A stretch of 64,000 bases of DNA from Deltaproteobacteria bacterium (GCA_016200545.1 JACQEO010000028.1:20728-84727); one strand, 5' to 3'. Numbered from the stretch's first letter, positions 19,086-28,139 are shown. Made by a program: numbers and translations. Notes: generated by a model not told the origin, from the letters alone.

Positions 19086-20617
19086 GCGCGCGTCTCCGCG
19101 AGCGCGCGCCGCGCTTCGGTGCCGTCGTCGAACGGGAGCTTGGTCGTGCCGACGATCTGGTAGTCCTCGTGCCCTTTCCCGGCGATGACGACGCAATCCC
19201 CCGCGCGCGCCGCGCCGATCACGGCCGCGATCGCGCGCGCGCGCGCGGGCTCGACGACGTAGCCGCGACGCGCGTCGGTGATCGCCGTGAGACGCGCGAG
19301 GCCGCCGGCGCCGAGCCCGGGCTCGGCGTCGGCGATGATCGCGAGTGGATCCTCGGTACGGGGGTTGTCGGACGTGAGGACGGCAAGGTCGACGGCACGC
19401 GCCACCGCTTCCCCCATGAGCGGACGCTTGCCACGGTCGCGGTCGCCGCCGCATCCGAACACGCAGAGGAGGCGGCCCGTGACCATCGGCCGCAGGGACC
19501 CGAGCACGCCGGCGAGCGCCTCCGGCGTGTGCGCGAAGTCGACGAGCACCGTGAAGCGCTGGCCGGCGTGCACCGGCTCGAGCCGTCCCGGCACGCCGGG
19601 AAAGGTCTCGACCGCGCGCGCGATTGCCGCGACCGGCGTGCCGAGCGCGTGCGCCGTCGCCGCCGCCGCGAGGACGTTCTCGACGTGACCCGCGCCGATC
19701 AGCGGGCTCCGGATAGGGATGCGCTCGTCACCGAGCACGAGCTCGAACGTCGAGCCGTCGAGCGTCATCGTGAGCCGCTCGGCGCGGACGTCGCCGCCCT
19801 CGCCGAAGGTGCGTGCCGGGACCGTGAGGCTGTCGCGCAGCGCGCGTACGCGTGCATCGGCGGCGTTCAACACCGCCATCCGGCCTACCTTGGGGCTCGC
19901 CTCGAGCGCGCGGAAGAGCCGGGCCTTGGCGCGAAAGTAGTCGTCGGTGTCGCGATGGAAGTCGAGGTGATCGCGGCCGAGATTGGTGAAGACCGCCGCG
20001 TCCCACGCGATTCCGTCGACGCGGTCCTGCACCAACGCGTGCGAGGACACCTCCATCGCAACGTGCGTGCCGCCGCGCGCGCGCATGGTCGCGAGTCGCG
20101 CGAAGAGCTCGGGCGCCGCCGGCGTGGTGAGCGGCGCGGGCTCGGCCTCACCGCCGAACCGGTAGCTGATCGTGCCGAGGACGCCGGGCCGGAGGCCGGC
20201 GACTTGCCACATCGCTTCGAGGAGATAGCTGACGGTGGTCTTGCCGTTCGTCCCGGTGATGCCGACCATCGTGAGGTCGCGGGCCGGATCGCCGTGGAAC
20301 CGCGCCGCAGCGCGTGCCAGCAGACGCGCCGGCTCGGACGTCTCGACCCAGATCCCGACTTCGGGCGCACCGCTGCTATCCACCACGACGGCGACGGCAC
20401 CGCGGGCGCGCGCCTCGGCGAGGTAGCGCGCGCCGGTGGTGCGTGTGCCCGGGAGGGCGACAAAGAGATCGCCCGCCGTCACCGTGCGCGAATCGGTGCT
20501 GATGCCGCGCACGACGACGTCGCGGTCGCCGTGGACCGTAGCCCGCACGTCTCCCAAATTCTGTAGAAGCTCGCCGAGCGTCACCCCGGGCGCGGCGGCG
20601 AGCGCGGCGGCCGTCAT
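19082..20617 (-). CDS. murE: UDP-MurNAc-dipeptide meso-diaminopimelate ligase
   Basis: Adds the third residue of the stem peptide. 511 residues. The N-terminal domain contains GISTDSRTVTAGDLFVALPG; ATP loop is ITGTNGKTTVSYLLEAM; the carbamylated-lysine region is before FTNLGRDHLDFH. The amino-acid selectivity motif reads SDNPRTEDP, the DNPR form that marks meso-DAP enzymes, consistent with a Gram-negative wall. ATG 20617 overlaps the ftsI stop by 4 nt. Confidence 0.96.
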   Translation of the reverse strand: MTAAALAAAPGVTLGELLQNLGDVRATVHGDRDVVVRGISTDSRTVTAGDLFVALPGTRTTGARYLAEARARGAVAVVVDSSGAPEVGIWVETSEPARLLARAAARFHGDPARDLTMVGITGTNGKTTVSYLLEAMWQVAGLRPGVLGTISYRFGGEAEPAPLTTPAAPELFARLATMRARGGTHVAMEVSSHALVQDRVDGIAWDAAVFTNLGRDHLDFHRDTDDYFRAKARLFRALEASPKVGRMAVLNAADARVRALRDSLTVPARTFGEGGDVRAERLTMTLDGSTFELVLGDERIPIRSPLIGAGHVENVLAAAATAHALGTPVAAIARAVETFPGVPGRLEPVHAGQRFTVLVDFAHTPEALAGVLGSLRPMVTGRLLCVFGCGGDRDRGKRPLMGEAVARAVDLAVLTSDNPRTEDPLAIIADAEPGLGAGGLARLTAITDARRGYVVEPARARAIAAVIGAARAGDCVVIAGKGHEDYQIVGTTKLPFDDGTEARRALAETRA

Positions 20618-22533
20618 AGTACGCCGCTCGTCGGTGCGAGGTTCAGCGTCAGGGCCTTTCCCGGCGCCGCCGACGCGCCCGGTGGCGGCGTCTGGCTGGC
20701 GACGTAGCCGCTGCCGACGACCCGCACCGCCCATCCGAGATCGCGGGCGCGCTCCAGCGCCGACCGCATGCTGAGACCGATGAAGGACGGCATGCCGGCG
20801 GGCGCGCTCGGTGGCGGTTCCGGCGCCGGCACGGCCACGCTCGCCTCCTGGATCTCGGGGGGTGGTGGCGAGGCGCTGACGCCCAGGCGCTCCATCGCCG
20901 CCGTGGCAATCTCAGCGAAGACCGGCGCGGCGACGATACCGCCATAGGACGACGTCTCCGGCTCGTCGAGGAGCGCCAAGATCACGACCCGCGGCGCCTC
21001 CGCGGGAAGAAATCCGACGAAGGACGCGATGCGCGCGTGCGCTGAGTAGCGACCGGTCCCCGCCTCGATCTTCTGCGCGGTACCGGTCTTGCCGGCGACG
21101 CGGAATCCCGCGACGCGCGCCCGCATGCCGGTGCCGCCTTCGTCCAGGACTCGCTCGAGCATCGTCGTCACCGTCGCCGCCGTTTCGGGACGCATTACGC
21201 GCCGTACGACGGTGGGGCGATGCTCCCACACCACTTCGCCGTCGGGTGCGACCGCGCGCATGCCGACGTAGGGCTTCATGAGCAACCCGCCGTTGGCGAT
21301 CGCGGCGAAGGCACGCGCCATCTGCAGCGGGGTCACCGCGACCCCCTGTCCGAAGCTCGTCGTGATGAGGGCGATGTGCGACCAGTCGCTCAGCGGCCGC
21401 AGCATGCCGCCGACCTCGCCGGGGAGGTCGATGCCGGTCGGCCGGCCGATCTCGAGCGCGGTCAGGAAGTCGAAGAAGCGCTCGCGGCCGAGCCGCTCGC
21501 CGATCTTCGCGGCGCCGATGTTGCTCGAGACTTGCAGGACTTCCGCGACCGAGAGCCAGCCGTGACTGCCGTGGTCGTGGATGATCCACTTGCCCACGGA
21601 ATAGTGGCCGTTCTCGCAGAAGACCATCTCGGCGGGCCGCACGACGCCGTGCTCGATCGCCGCCGCCGCGAGCAGCGGCTTGAACGTGGAACCGGGCTCA
21701 TAGAAGTCGGTCACGGCGCGATTGCGACGCCGCGAGAAGCTCGCCGTCGCGCGATGGTTGGGGTCGAAGCTGGGTGCGTTGGCGAGCGCGAGCAGCTCGC
21801 CGGTCGACGGGTCGAGGACGATCGCGGTCCCGGCGCGCGCGCGCGACTCGCGCACGCCGCGCTCGAGGGCGCGTTCGGCGACGTCCTGGATGCCGAGGTC
21901 GAGAGTCACCTGCACGCTTGCGCCTTGCATCTCCTGCGGCGCCTCGACGCCGTCGGTGAGGATCTCGCGCCCGCGTGCGTCGCGCTCGACCTCGAGCGTC
22001 CGGGGCTCGCCGCGGAGATCGCGCTCGTAGTAGCGCTCGACACCTTCGAGGCCCTGGAGGTCGACGCCGGCGATCCCGATGACATGCGCTGCCGCCGACT
22101 CGTGGGGATAGAAGCGCCGCGCCTCGGTCAAGTCGCCGACGCCCTCGAGCTTCAGCGCCTCGACGAGGTCACGCTGACGGGGGCTCGCGGCGCGCTTCAG
22201 CCACACGAACGGGGCGTCGCTGCCGAGCTTCGCCGCGATCTGTTGCGGGCGGAGGCCGAGCGTCGCGAGTGCGCTCTGCACGCGAGCGCGATCGGTGACA
22301 CGCCGCGGGCGCAGGAAGATCGACGGGCGGTCGACGCTCGAGGCAAGGGTCTCGCCGTGGCGGTCGAGGATCGCGCCGCGGTGCGCGGAGATCTGCACCT
22401 GCTCGCGCTGCTGTTGCCGCGCCATGCGCGCGAGCCCCGGACTGTCCGTCAGCGTGAGGTGCACGATACGCACCGCGACCATGACGAGCAGTACCGCGAT
22501 GCCGCCGGCGACGGCGATGATGCGCGTCTTCAT
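20614..22533 (-). CDS. ftsI: Penicillin-binding protein, FtsI/PBP3-type with PASTA domain
   Basis: Septal transpeptidase (class B PBP). 639 residues: N-terminal signal anchor (AVAGGIAVLLVMVAVRIVHL), pedestal with HRGAILDRHGETLA, and the transpeptidase domain with SxxK in EPGSTFKPLL (near residue 281), SxN in VSSNIGA and KTG in VAGKTGTAQKIEAG. A proline-rich linker leads to one C-terminal PASTA domain starting MPSFIGLSMRSALERA. The single PASTA tail on an FtsI is common in deltaproteobacterial-type clusters. It lies between ftsL and murE. Confidence 0.95.
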   Translation of the reverse strand: MKTRIIAVAGGIAVLLVMVAVRIVHLTLTDSPGLARMARQQQREQVQISAHRGAILDRHGETLASSVDRPSIFLRPRRVTDRARVQSALATLGLRPQQIAAKLGSDAPFVWLKRAASPRQRDLVEALKLEGVGDLTEARRFYPHESAAAHVIGIAGVDLQGLEGVERYYERDLRGEPRTLEVERDARGREILTDGVEAPQEMQGASVQVTLDLGIQDVAERALERGVRESRARAGTAIVLDPSTGELLALANAPSFDPNHRATASFSRRRNRAVTDFYEPGSTFKPLLAAAAIEHGVVRPAEMVFCENGHYSVGKWIIHDHGSHGWLSVAEVLQVSSNIGAAKIGERLGRERFFDFLTALEIGRPTGIDLPGEVGGMLRPLSDWSHIALITTSFGQGVAVTPLQMARAFAAIANGGLLMKPYVGMRAVAPDGEVVWEHRPTVVRRVMRPETAATVTTMLERVLDEGGTGMRARVAGFRVAGKTGTAQKIEAGTGRYSAHARIASFVGFLPAEAPRVVILALLDEPETSSYGGIVAAPVFAEIATAAMERLGVSASPPPPEIQEASVAVPAPEPPPSAPAGMPSFIGLSMRSALERARDLGWAVRVVGSGYVASQTPPPGASAAPGKALTLNLAPTSGVL

Positions 22534-22543
22534 CGGCCGCCGC

Positions 22544-22915
22544 TCATGGTCTGGTCACGATCTGGCCCGGCGCGGGCGGCCCCATCCCGAGGCGACCGTG
22601 CGCCACCTCTTCGAGGCGGCGCGGCGAGGTACGCGTCGCGATCTCGATCTGCAGCTCGCGCTGCTCCTGCTCGAGTCGGCGCTCGATCTGGCGCGCCGTC
22701 GAGAGGTCGTATCCCGTGTGGACCAGCTGCAGGCGCACCCAGACGAGCGCCAGCGCGACGGCCAACGCCGCGAGGGCCCCGAGTCCGAGCTGACGCCCGA
22801 GCCGGCGCTCCAGCGCGGTCACACGCCGGCGGACCGCGGCGACGCCGCCACGCGCCCCACGCGGCGCCGCGGCAACGTGGCTAATCCAGCTCGTCGGGGC
22901 GCCGACCGCGCTCAT
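22544..22915 (-). CDS. ftsL: Cell division protein FtsL
   Basis: Small bitopic divisome protein. 123 residues: a basic N-terminal arm, one transmembrane helix (LGALAALAVALALVWVRLQL), then a short periplasmic coiled coil rich in Gln, Glu and Arg (IERRLEQEQRELQIEIATR). The sequence is weakly conserved, but position between rsmH and ftsI and the topology identify it. ATG 22915 overlaps the rsmH stop by 4 nt, which fixes the start. No separate ftsB is present in the cluster. Confidence 0.85.
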   Translation of the reverse strand: MSAVGAPTSWISHVAAAPRGARGGVAAVRRRVTALERRLGRQLGLGALAALAVALALVWVRLQLVHTGYDLSTARQIERRLEQEQRELQIEIATRTSPRRLEEVAHGRLGMGPPAPGQIVTRP

Positions 22916-23853
22916 GCGGCGGACTCCAGCACCTCGACGGCACGCAAGCGGGCGCTGCGCGCACGACGATTCTCCGCCACCTCCTCCGTCGACGGCGTCA
23001 CCACCTTGCGCGTCAGCAGGCGGACGCGCGCCCGCGCGCCGCACCCGCAGCGCGGCAGCGCCGGGGGGCACCGGCAGGACGACGCCCACTCTTGGAATGC
23101 GCGCTTCACCCGGCGATCCTCGAGCGAATGATACGCAATGATCACGAGCCGCGCACCCGGACGTAGCCACTCGAGGGCCTCCCCGAGGAAGGCGTCGAGG
23201 TGGTCGAGCTCACCATTGACAACGATGCGCAAAGCCTGGAACACCCGGGTCGCGGGATGGAGGGAGCCACGACGAGGGGCCACGCGCGCGACGAGGTCGG
23301 CGAGAGCCACGGTGTCGGTGATCGGTCGGCGCACGCGCTCGGCGACGATGGCGCGCGCGATGCGTCGCGCCGACGGCTCCTCACCGTAGCGCCACAAGAG
23401 CTCCGTGAGCGCGCGCTCATCGGACGTCGCCAGCACGTCGGCCGCGGACGGCCCTTCGCCGGGCGTCATGCGCATGTCGAGTGGACCGCCGGCGCGAAAG
23501 CCGAAGCCGCGGGTAGGGTCGTCGAGCTGGCGAGAGGAGACACCGAGGTCCAGAAGGATGCCGTCGACGCGGTCCCAGCCCACCTGCGCCAGCGCCGCGC
23601 CCAGCTCGTCGAAGTTCCCGTGATAGGTACGGAATCGTCCGCCGAAGATCGAGAGCCGCTCGGCGGTGGCAGCAAGCGTCAGCGAGTCGCGATCGACTCC
23701 CAAGACCTCGAGGGTCGGTTCGGCCTCGAACAACCGCTGCGTGTGGCCGCCGTCACCGAGGGTTCCATCCACGTAGCGCGCGCGCGGCCGTACGCGTAGA
23801 TACGCGAGGACCTCGTGCGCCAGTACCGACACATGTCGCCGACTTTCCGGCAT
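22912..23853 (-). CDS. rsmH: 16S rRNA (cytosine-1402-N4)-methyltransferase
   Basis: SAM-dependent methyltransferase (MraW) of 16S rRNA C1402. 313 residues. Motifs: HVSVLAHEVL at the start, SAM site VDGTLGDGGHTQRLFE, GILLDLGVSSRQLDDPTRGF and GARLVIIAYHSLEDRRVKRAF. A C-terminal cysteine cluster (CRCPPALPRCGCGAR) is typical. ATG 23853 fits the family N-terminus; a more upstream in-frame start is less likely. Confidence 0.96.
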   Translation of the reverse strand: MPESRRHVSVLAHEVLAYLRVRPRARYVDGTLGDGGHTQRLFEAEPTLEVLGVDRDSLTLAATAERLSIFGGRFRTYHGNFDELGAALAQVGWDRVDGILLDLGVSSRQLDDPTRGFGFRAGGPLDMRMTPGEGPSAADVLATSDERALTELLWRYGEEPSARRIARAIVAERVRRPITDTVALADLVARVAPRRGSLHPATRVFQALRIVVNGELDHLDAFLGEALEWLRPGARLVIIAYHSLEDRRVKRAFQEWASSCRCPPALPRCGCGARARVRLLTRKVVTPSTEEVAENRRARSARLRAVEVLESAA

Positions 23854-23916
23854 CCCCCCATCCGAGCCCCACGCGGGGAACGGCCGAAGTTGGCTCGACA
23901 CGTCGACTCACCTTGG

Positions 23917-23966
23917 AATAGAAAGGCGCGCCCGGTGACCCCCCGGTCCGCTACTCCGGGCGCGCC
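23917..23966 (-). terminator. Intrinsic terminator/attenuator between mraZ and rsmH
   Basis: On the transcribed strand an 11-bp arm GGCGCGCCCGG pairs perfectly with CCGGGCGCGCC across a 20-nt loop and is followed by TTTCTATTCC. It lies between the mraZ stop (24014) and rsmH (23853), so it may terminate or attenuate transcription after mraZ and set the mraZ to dcw expression ratio. Confidence 0.6.
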
Positions 23967-24013
23967 CCTCTTCCTCCACCACCCCTCCGCCACCACCACA
24001 TCGACGGGCAAGG

Positions 24014-24460
24014 TCAGATCCCGAGGTCTTGGTACATCGCCGGATTCGCGGCGGCCTCGGCGTCGTGCTCACCCTCAACCTTCACCCAACTCTCCTGATC
24101 CATCAGCCGAAATCGTGAATGCACCCCGAGAAAGACGACGTCCTTCTTGAGCGCCGCGTGTTGTCGAAGCACCGGCGGCAGCAGAATGCGGCCGGCGGCG
24201 TCGAGCTCGCAACGATGCGATCGGGCCAGGTACCCCATCTCGAACTTGACCGCGTCGGCGCCGAAGCGCGGCAGCGCGGAGAACTTATCGAGCAGCTTCT
24301 GCCACTCCCCCTGGGGATAGAGATCGAGGCAGCGGTGTCCGTAGACCGTGTAGGGCGCGACCACCAACCGCGGATCCCCGAGCAACACGTCACGGAACTG
24401 GGCCGGGATGCTGATCCGACCCTTGGCGTCGATCGTGTGGTCAAAGCGCCCGAAAAACAC
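24014..24460 (-). CDS. mraZ: Transcriptional regulator MraZ
   Basis: AbrB-like DNA-binding protein that forms ring oligomers and represses the dcw operon. 148 residues with the two characteristic tandem SpoVT/AbrB-type repeats: FDHTIDAKGRISIPAQFRDV near the N-terminus and CELDAAGRILLPPVLRQH in the second half. It is the first gene of the cluster; its presumed operator (three TGGGN boxes) lies directly upstream. Confidence 0.96.
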   Translation of the reverse strand: MFFGRFDHTIDAKGRISIPAQFRDVLLGDPRLVVAPYTVYGHRCLDLYPQGEWQKLLDKFSALPRFGADAVKFEMGYLARSHRCELDAAGRILLPPVLRQHAALKKDVVFLGVHSRFRLMDQESWVKVEGEHDAEAAANPAMYQDLGI

Positions 24461-24498
24461 TGGAGAGTCCCACTCGTCGACGTTCTCAAACTCTTATT

Positions 24499-24523
24499 TC
24501 CCACTTCATCCCACCTAAGCCCA
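24499..24523 (-). promoter_or_regulatory. MraZ operator: three TGGGN boxes at 10-nt period
   Basis: On the minus strand the sequence reads TGGGC-N5-TGGGA-N5-TGGGA, exactly the repeat format known for MraZ binding. The boxes sit 39-63 bases upstream of mraZ and next to the predicted transcription start, so binding would block RNA polymerase. A further TGGGA occurs closer to the gene but out of register. Confidence 0.85.
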
Positions 24524-24528
24524 CAGGG

Positions 24529-24557
24529 CGTATAGGCGACGGTTTCCAACGTGTCAA
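24529..24557 (-). promoter_or_regulatory. Sigma-70-type promoter of the dcw cluster
   Basis: On the minus strand TTGACA (24557-24552) is separated by exactly 17 bases from TATACG (24534-24529). This is a near-consensus housekeeping promoter just upstream of the MraZ boxes, predicting a start near 24522. The fit to both consensus elements and to the operator position makes it convincing. Confidence 0.8.
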
Positions 24558-24637
24558 GGAAAATTTTCATCCGCCCGAAATTTCTCTGCGGCCGGCGAAA
24601 ACGCTGCCCAGAGCGGCGGAAAATGGAAGCGCGATCC

Positions 24638-24993
24638 AGACCGGATCTGTAAGCCGGATTCTGTCCCTCCCAAAAGGAGGCGACGGTCATTCCTCTAGGC
24701 CGTCCATTACTGGACGGCTCCAGCGACCATACCCGAGGGTCTTGAGGCGGGCCGCCCAACCCTCTTATTTGGTCTTGCTCCGAGTGGGGTTTGCCGAGCA
24801 TCCTGGGTCACCCCGGGACCTGGTGAGCTCTTACCTCACCGTTTCACCTTGACCGACACCGAAGCGCCGGCCGTCTGCTTTCTGTGGCACTTTCCCCGCC
24901 TCACGACGGGCCGCCGTTAACGGCCACTCTGCCCTACGGAGTCCGGACTTTCCTCGCCTCCGGTCATGGAGGCGCGACCGCCCGATCCGGTCT
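24638..24993 (-). ncRNA. rnpB: RNase P RNA, bacterial type A
   Basis: Catalytic RNA of RNase P, which matures tRNA 5' ends. On the minus strand the universal regions are visible: GAGGAAAGTCCGGACTCC-like 5' core (from about 24960), CATAGGGCAG-like CGTAGGGCAGAGTG, the AAGGTGAAACGGTGAGGTAAG segment positions around 24850-24830, the GAGCAAGACCAAATA loop near 24780, and the 3' end ACAGAATCCGGCTTACAGA. The P1 helix was used to set the ends: AGACCGGATC at the 5' end pairs perfectly with GATCCGGTCT at the 3' end. About 356 nt. A repeat element begins only 3 bases upstream of the inferred 5' end. Confidence 0.93.
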
Positions 24994-24996
24994 GGT

Positions 24997-25120
24997 GTCG
25001 GCTGCCGATCGTACCCCATCTGCGTCGTTGCTCGGTCGCTCACTTGTGCGGCGTAGCTATCGCTACGCCTCCGCGTTCGCTTCCTCGCGCCTCGCATCTG
25101 GGGCACGCTCGGCAGCCGAC
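24997..25120. repeat. Long palindromic repeat element, copy 1 (upstream of rnpB)
   Basis: A roughly 124-bp element that folds on itself: outer arms GTCGGCTGCCGA (24997-25008) and TCGGCAGCCGAC (25109-25120) are perfectly complementary. Its interior contains the palindrome GGCGTAGC TATC GCTACGCC. The inner 90 bases are closely similar, in inverted orientation, to the second copy 230 bases away. It covers the place where the rnpB promoter should be. Between the copies lie two more strong hairpins (25170-25186 and 25242-25264) and no gene. Confidence 0.75.
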
Positions 25121-25326
25121 AGTCTACCGTGACCGCTCGTATCACGGTCCGTCCGTCGTAGCACACTCTCCGGCCCTTTGGGCCGGTTGCACGTCGCACG
25201 GGCGGCCGCTCCGTCTAAACTGCGTCGGAGAAGCAAAGGTGGCGCGGCGCGGGACGCGCCGCGCATTCACTGTAGTGCGCGCGCGAAGCGCCGCGCACCC
25301 CCACGACAGTCAGCAAGACGGCCCAG

Positions 25327-25448
25327 CCGGCGGTCGAGCGGGGTCCAGATGCAAGGCGCGACTGAGTGAGCGCGGAGGCGTAGCGCTAGCTACGCCGCAC
25401 AAGCGAACGAGGGAGCAACGCAGCAGATGGGCCCCGCTCGACCGCCGG
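25327..25448. repeat. Long palindromic repeat element, copy 2
   Basis: Outer arms CCGGCGGTCGAGCGGGG (25327-25343) and CCCCGCTCGACCGCCGG (25432-25448) are perfect 17-bp complements. The interior, read on the minus strand, matches copy 1 closely (both share GTGCGGCGTAGC and TACGCCTCCGCG). The outer arms differ in sequence between the copies but pair within each copy. This copy starts 3 bases after the stop of the zinc-ribbon gene, so in RNA it would act as a 3' hairpin for that gene. Confidence 0.75.
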
Positions 25449-25450
25449 CA

Positions 25451-26173
25451 TCACGCGGTGGCGCTTGTCTCGTTTCGGGCGAACAGGATTCGGTGACAGT
25501 TGGGACAGACGATGACGCGCTGGTTGCGTTGGATTTCGTTGGAGAGTTGGGGGGCGACGCGTATGTGGCAGCCTTGGCAGGTGCCGCCGCGCACCTCGAC
25601 GACGGCGAGGCCGCGGCGACGGATGAAAATCGCCTCGTATTGGCGGCGCAGGCCGGCGTCGATGTCGGCGGCGAGCTCGTCGCGGCGCCGGCGCGCCTCG
25701 TCGAGGCCGGCGGAGAGCGTCGCGATCTCGGAGTCGACCTTCACCTGCTGCTCGGCACGGCGCGCTTCGATCGCGTCGTAGTCGCGCTGCAGCTCGCTCT
25801 CGCGGGCGTTGACGACGTCGAGGGCCTCGAAGACGACCATCAGATCCTCCTCGATCTTCTGGTTGCCTTCCTTGCCGACCTCGATCTCGCGGCGAACGGC
25901 CGAGGCTTCCTTCTCGTTGCGAATGCGGTTCAACCGCATCCGCCGGTCTTTCATCTTGCTCTCTTCGTCGTTCAGCGTGCCTTCGAGGTCGCGCCGGCGG
26001 GCCTCGAACTCGGCGCGCTCGGCGCGGCACGTCTCGAGCAACGTCCGCTGTCCGGCGAACTCCCTCTCGATCTCGGCGAGCCCTTGACGAAGGGCCTCGA
26101 TCGCCTCTGTGCGCTCACGGAGCTGCTGGTCGACGACTTGCAGGTTAACCAGCAGCTCGACTTGATTCCCCAA
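25451..26173 (-). CDS. C4-type zinc-ribbon, coiled-coil protein
   Basis: About 240 residues: a long charged coiled coil (residues roughly 1-185, e.g. LRERTEAIEALRQGLAEIER) followed by a C-terminal zinc ribbon with GTCQGCHIRVAPQ and VIVCPNCHRILF. This architecture belongs to the conserved family of zinc-ribbon putative nucleic-acid-binding proteins found beside rnpB or rpoD in many bacteria. The biochemical role is not settled. I chose TTG 26173 as start, since GAGGAG lies 5 bases upstream and a longer frame would run into the tRNA. The tRNA directly upstream may share its transcript. Confidence 0.85.
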   Translation of the reverse strand: MGNQVELLVNLQVVDQQLRERTEAIEALRQGLAEIEREFAGQRTLLETCRAERAEFEARRRDLEGTLNDEESKMKDRRMRLNRIRNEKEASAVRREIEVGKEGNQKIEEDLMVVFEALDVVNARESELQRDYDAIEARRAEQQVKVDSEIATLSAGLDEARRRRDELAADIDAGLRRQYEAIFIRRRGLAVVEVRGGTCQGCHIRVAPQLSNEIQRNQRVIVCPNCHRILFARNETSATA

Positions 26174-26197
26174 GCGGTCTCCTCGGTCCCTCTGAAG

Positions 26198-26271
26198 TGG
26201 GCCCACCAGGACTCGAACCTGGGACCAACCGGTTATGAGCCGGTCGCTCTAACCAGCTGAGCTATGGGCCC
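26198..26271 (-). tRNA. tRNA with CAU anticodon, probably tRNA-Ile2 (lysidine type)
   Basis: 74 nt. The acceptor GGGCCCA pairs with TGGGCCC, discriminator A, CCA not encoded. The anticodon arm ACCGG-CTCATAA-CCGGT gives CAU. The D-arm (AGCTCAGCTGGTTAGAGC) and T-arm (TTCGAGT loop) are standard. Acceptor C4-G69 and C5-G68 pairs are those recognised by TilS in tRNA-Ile2, and the stem is unlike initiator or typical elongator Met. So Ile2 is favoured, with elongator Met as the alternative. Confidence 0.93.
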
Positions 26272-26380
26272 GCCGGTGATCACAGCGGTGTGGTCCACAC
26301 GGCACGCAACTTCCTGCTGCATACTAAACGCAGCCGCGCGCGTCAAAACATGCGGGATACGGTCGGCGCGATGGCGCCGC

Positions 26381-28132
26381 TCAGTCGCCGTAGAAGTCGC
26401 GGAGATGATGGCGTCGCATTGGATGGCGTAGCTTGCGGAGGGCTTTCGACTCGATCTGGCGAACGCGCTCGCGTGTGACGGCGAACGCCTGCCCGACCTC
26501 CTCGAGCGTGTGATCCACGCCCTCGCCGATGCCGAAGCGCATGCGGAGGATGCGCTCCTCGCGCGGCGACAGCGACGACAGCGCGCGCGCCGCCTGATTG
26601 CGCAGGTGGATGTTCGCGACCGCGTCGGCGGGCGAGACGGCATGGGGATCGGCGACGAGATCGCCGAGACGGCTGTCGCCGTCGGCGCCGAGCGGGGTCT
26701 CGAGCGAGATCGGATCCTGCACGATGCGGATGATGCGCTGCACCTTCTCGATCGGGAGGCCGAGCCGCGCCGCGAGATCCTCTTCGCTCGGCTCGCGACC
26801 GCTCTCCTGCACCATGATGCGCATCGTGCGCGTCAGCTTGTTGAGCGCCTCGATCATATGGACGGGAACGCGGATCGTCCGCGCCTGATCGGCGATCGCA
26901 CGGGTCACCGCTTGGCGGATCCACCACGTCGCGTAGGTGGAGAAGCGGTACCCGAGCCGGTAGTCGAACTTCTCCACGGCGCGCATGAGGCCGATGTTCC
27001 CCTCCTGAATGAGGTCCAGGAAGGGCAAGCCGCGTTGCGCGTAGCGCTTGGCGACGCTCACGACGAGCCGGAGGTTCGCCTCCACGAGCCGCGTCTTCGC
27101 CTCCTCGGCGCGCCGCTCGCCCTCGCGGATGACGCCGACCACACGCGCGAGCTCGCGCGCCGACACGCCGGCGCTGCGCTCCACCACGCGCAGCTCGCGC
27201 AGCGCTTGTTTGATCTCCACGGCGAGCGTCGCAACGTCCGTCGCCGCGACCCGATGGCGCGCGAAGAACCGCTGCGCGTCGCGCAGCCGAGGAGAGGGGC
27301 GACCGCCGCGGCGCTCGAGCTCGATCGCGTGCGCGAAGCGCGCCAAGTCGATCGCCGGGCATTGGTAACGGTCTTCATAGCGTCGCAACAGCGCATGGCA
27401 GCGCTCAGCCGCCGCCGCAGCGGAGCGAATCGAGCCGACGATCGCCGCGAAGTGCCGGCGCCCGAGACCGAGCGCCGCCACCGCCTCGACGCAGCGCTCG
27501 CGCGGCGCGCGCGCCGTCTGCGTCGCCGCGCGTCCGCCGCTCGACGCGAGCCGCACCCGCGCGACGTCGACGAGAAATCGCCGCGTGCGCTCGAGGACCG
27601 CGACCGCGTCCTCGTGTTCGTCCTCGGTCTCTCCGAGGACGGCATCGATCGTGATCTCACCGCGCTCGAGCCGGTCCGCGAGGTCGCAGACGTAGGCGAC
27701 CGCCAACGGCGACGCGAACGCCGCGTTCCGCACCTGCGCCGTACCCTCCTCGACCCGTTGCGCGAGCTCGACCTCGCCCTCGCGGCCGAGCAGCGGGATG
27801 CGCCCGATGTCGTGCAGATAGCGTCGCACCGGATCGGCGCTCGCCGGGAGGACGTCGTCGAGCGTCTCGACATCCTTCCCCACCTCGTCATCCACCGCAT
27901 CGAGCGCCTCGGCGTGATCGACCACCGCTTCGACCAGCGGCTCGACGTCGGCTTCCTCTTCCTCGACGACCGTGATCTCGAGCTCGCCGAACAGCGCCAG
28001 CACGTGATCGATGCGCTCGCGCGACAGGAAGTCGGCCGACAGGTGGCGGCTCACGTCCTCGAGCGTGACGAAGCCCTTCGCCTTGCCGACGGCGATGAGC
28101 TGCTGCATCTCCTTGTGCTCACGGAGCTCCAT
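26381..28132 (-). CDS. rpoD: RNA polymerase sigma factor RpoD (sigma-70)
   Basis: Primary sigma factor. 583 residues. Region 1.1-like N-terminus ([20 protein letters not shown]), region 1.2 [20 protein letters not shown], a variable middle, region 2 with [20 protein letters not shown], region 3 [13 protein letters not shown] and region 4 with [20 protein letters not shown]. This is the complete housekeeping set. ATG 28132 was chosen because it lies 7 bases after the dnaG stop and starts the conserved N-terminal domain. It is in the macromolecular synthesis block with dnaG and, further upstream, rpsU. Confidence 0.96.
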   Translation of the reverse strand: MELREHKEMQQLIAVGKAKGFVTLEDVSRHLSADFLSRERIDHVLALFGELEITVVEEEEADVEPLVEAVVDHAEALDAVDDEVGKDVETLDDVLPASADPVRRYLHDIGRIPLLGREGEVELAQRVEEGTAQVRNAAFASPLAVAYVCDLADRLERGEITIDAVLGETEDEHEDAVAVLERTRRFLVDVARVRLASSGGRAATQTARAPRERCVEAVAALGLGRRHFAAIVGSIRSAAAAAERCHALLRRYEDRYQCPAIDLARFAHAIELERRGGRPSPRLRDAQRFFARHRVAATDVATLAVEIKQALRELRVVERSAGVSARELARVVGVIREGERRAEEAKTRLVEANLRLVVSVAKRYAQRGLPFLDLIQEGNIGLMRAVEKFDYRLGYRFSTYATWWIRQAVTRAIADQARTIRVPVHMIEALNKLTRTMRIMVQESGREPSEEDLAARLGLPIEKVQRIIRIVQDPISLETPLGADGDSRLGDLVADPHAVSPADAVANIHLRNQAARALSSLSPREERILRMRFGIGEGVDHTLEEVGQAFAVTRERVRQIESKALRKLRHPMRRHHLRDFYGD

Positions 28133-28139
28133 CGCCGTC

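Noticed and set aside
24990..25450. Possible CRISPR array beside rnpB
   Set aside because: Only two long inverted copies with self-complementary arms; no regularly spaced short direct repeats with unique spacers, and no cas genes.
26198..26271. Initiator tRNA-Met
   Set aside because: The first acceptor pair is a normal G-C and the anticodon stem lacks the three consecutive G-C pairs typical of initiators.
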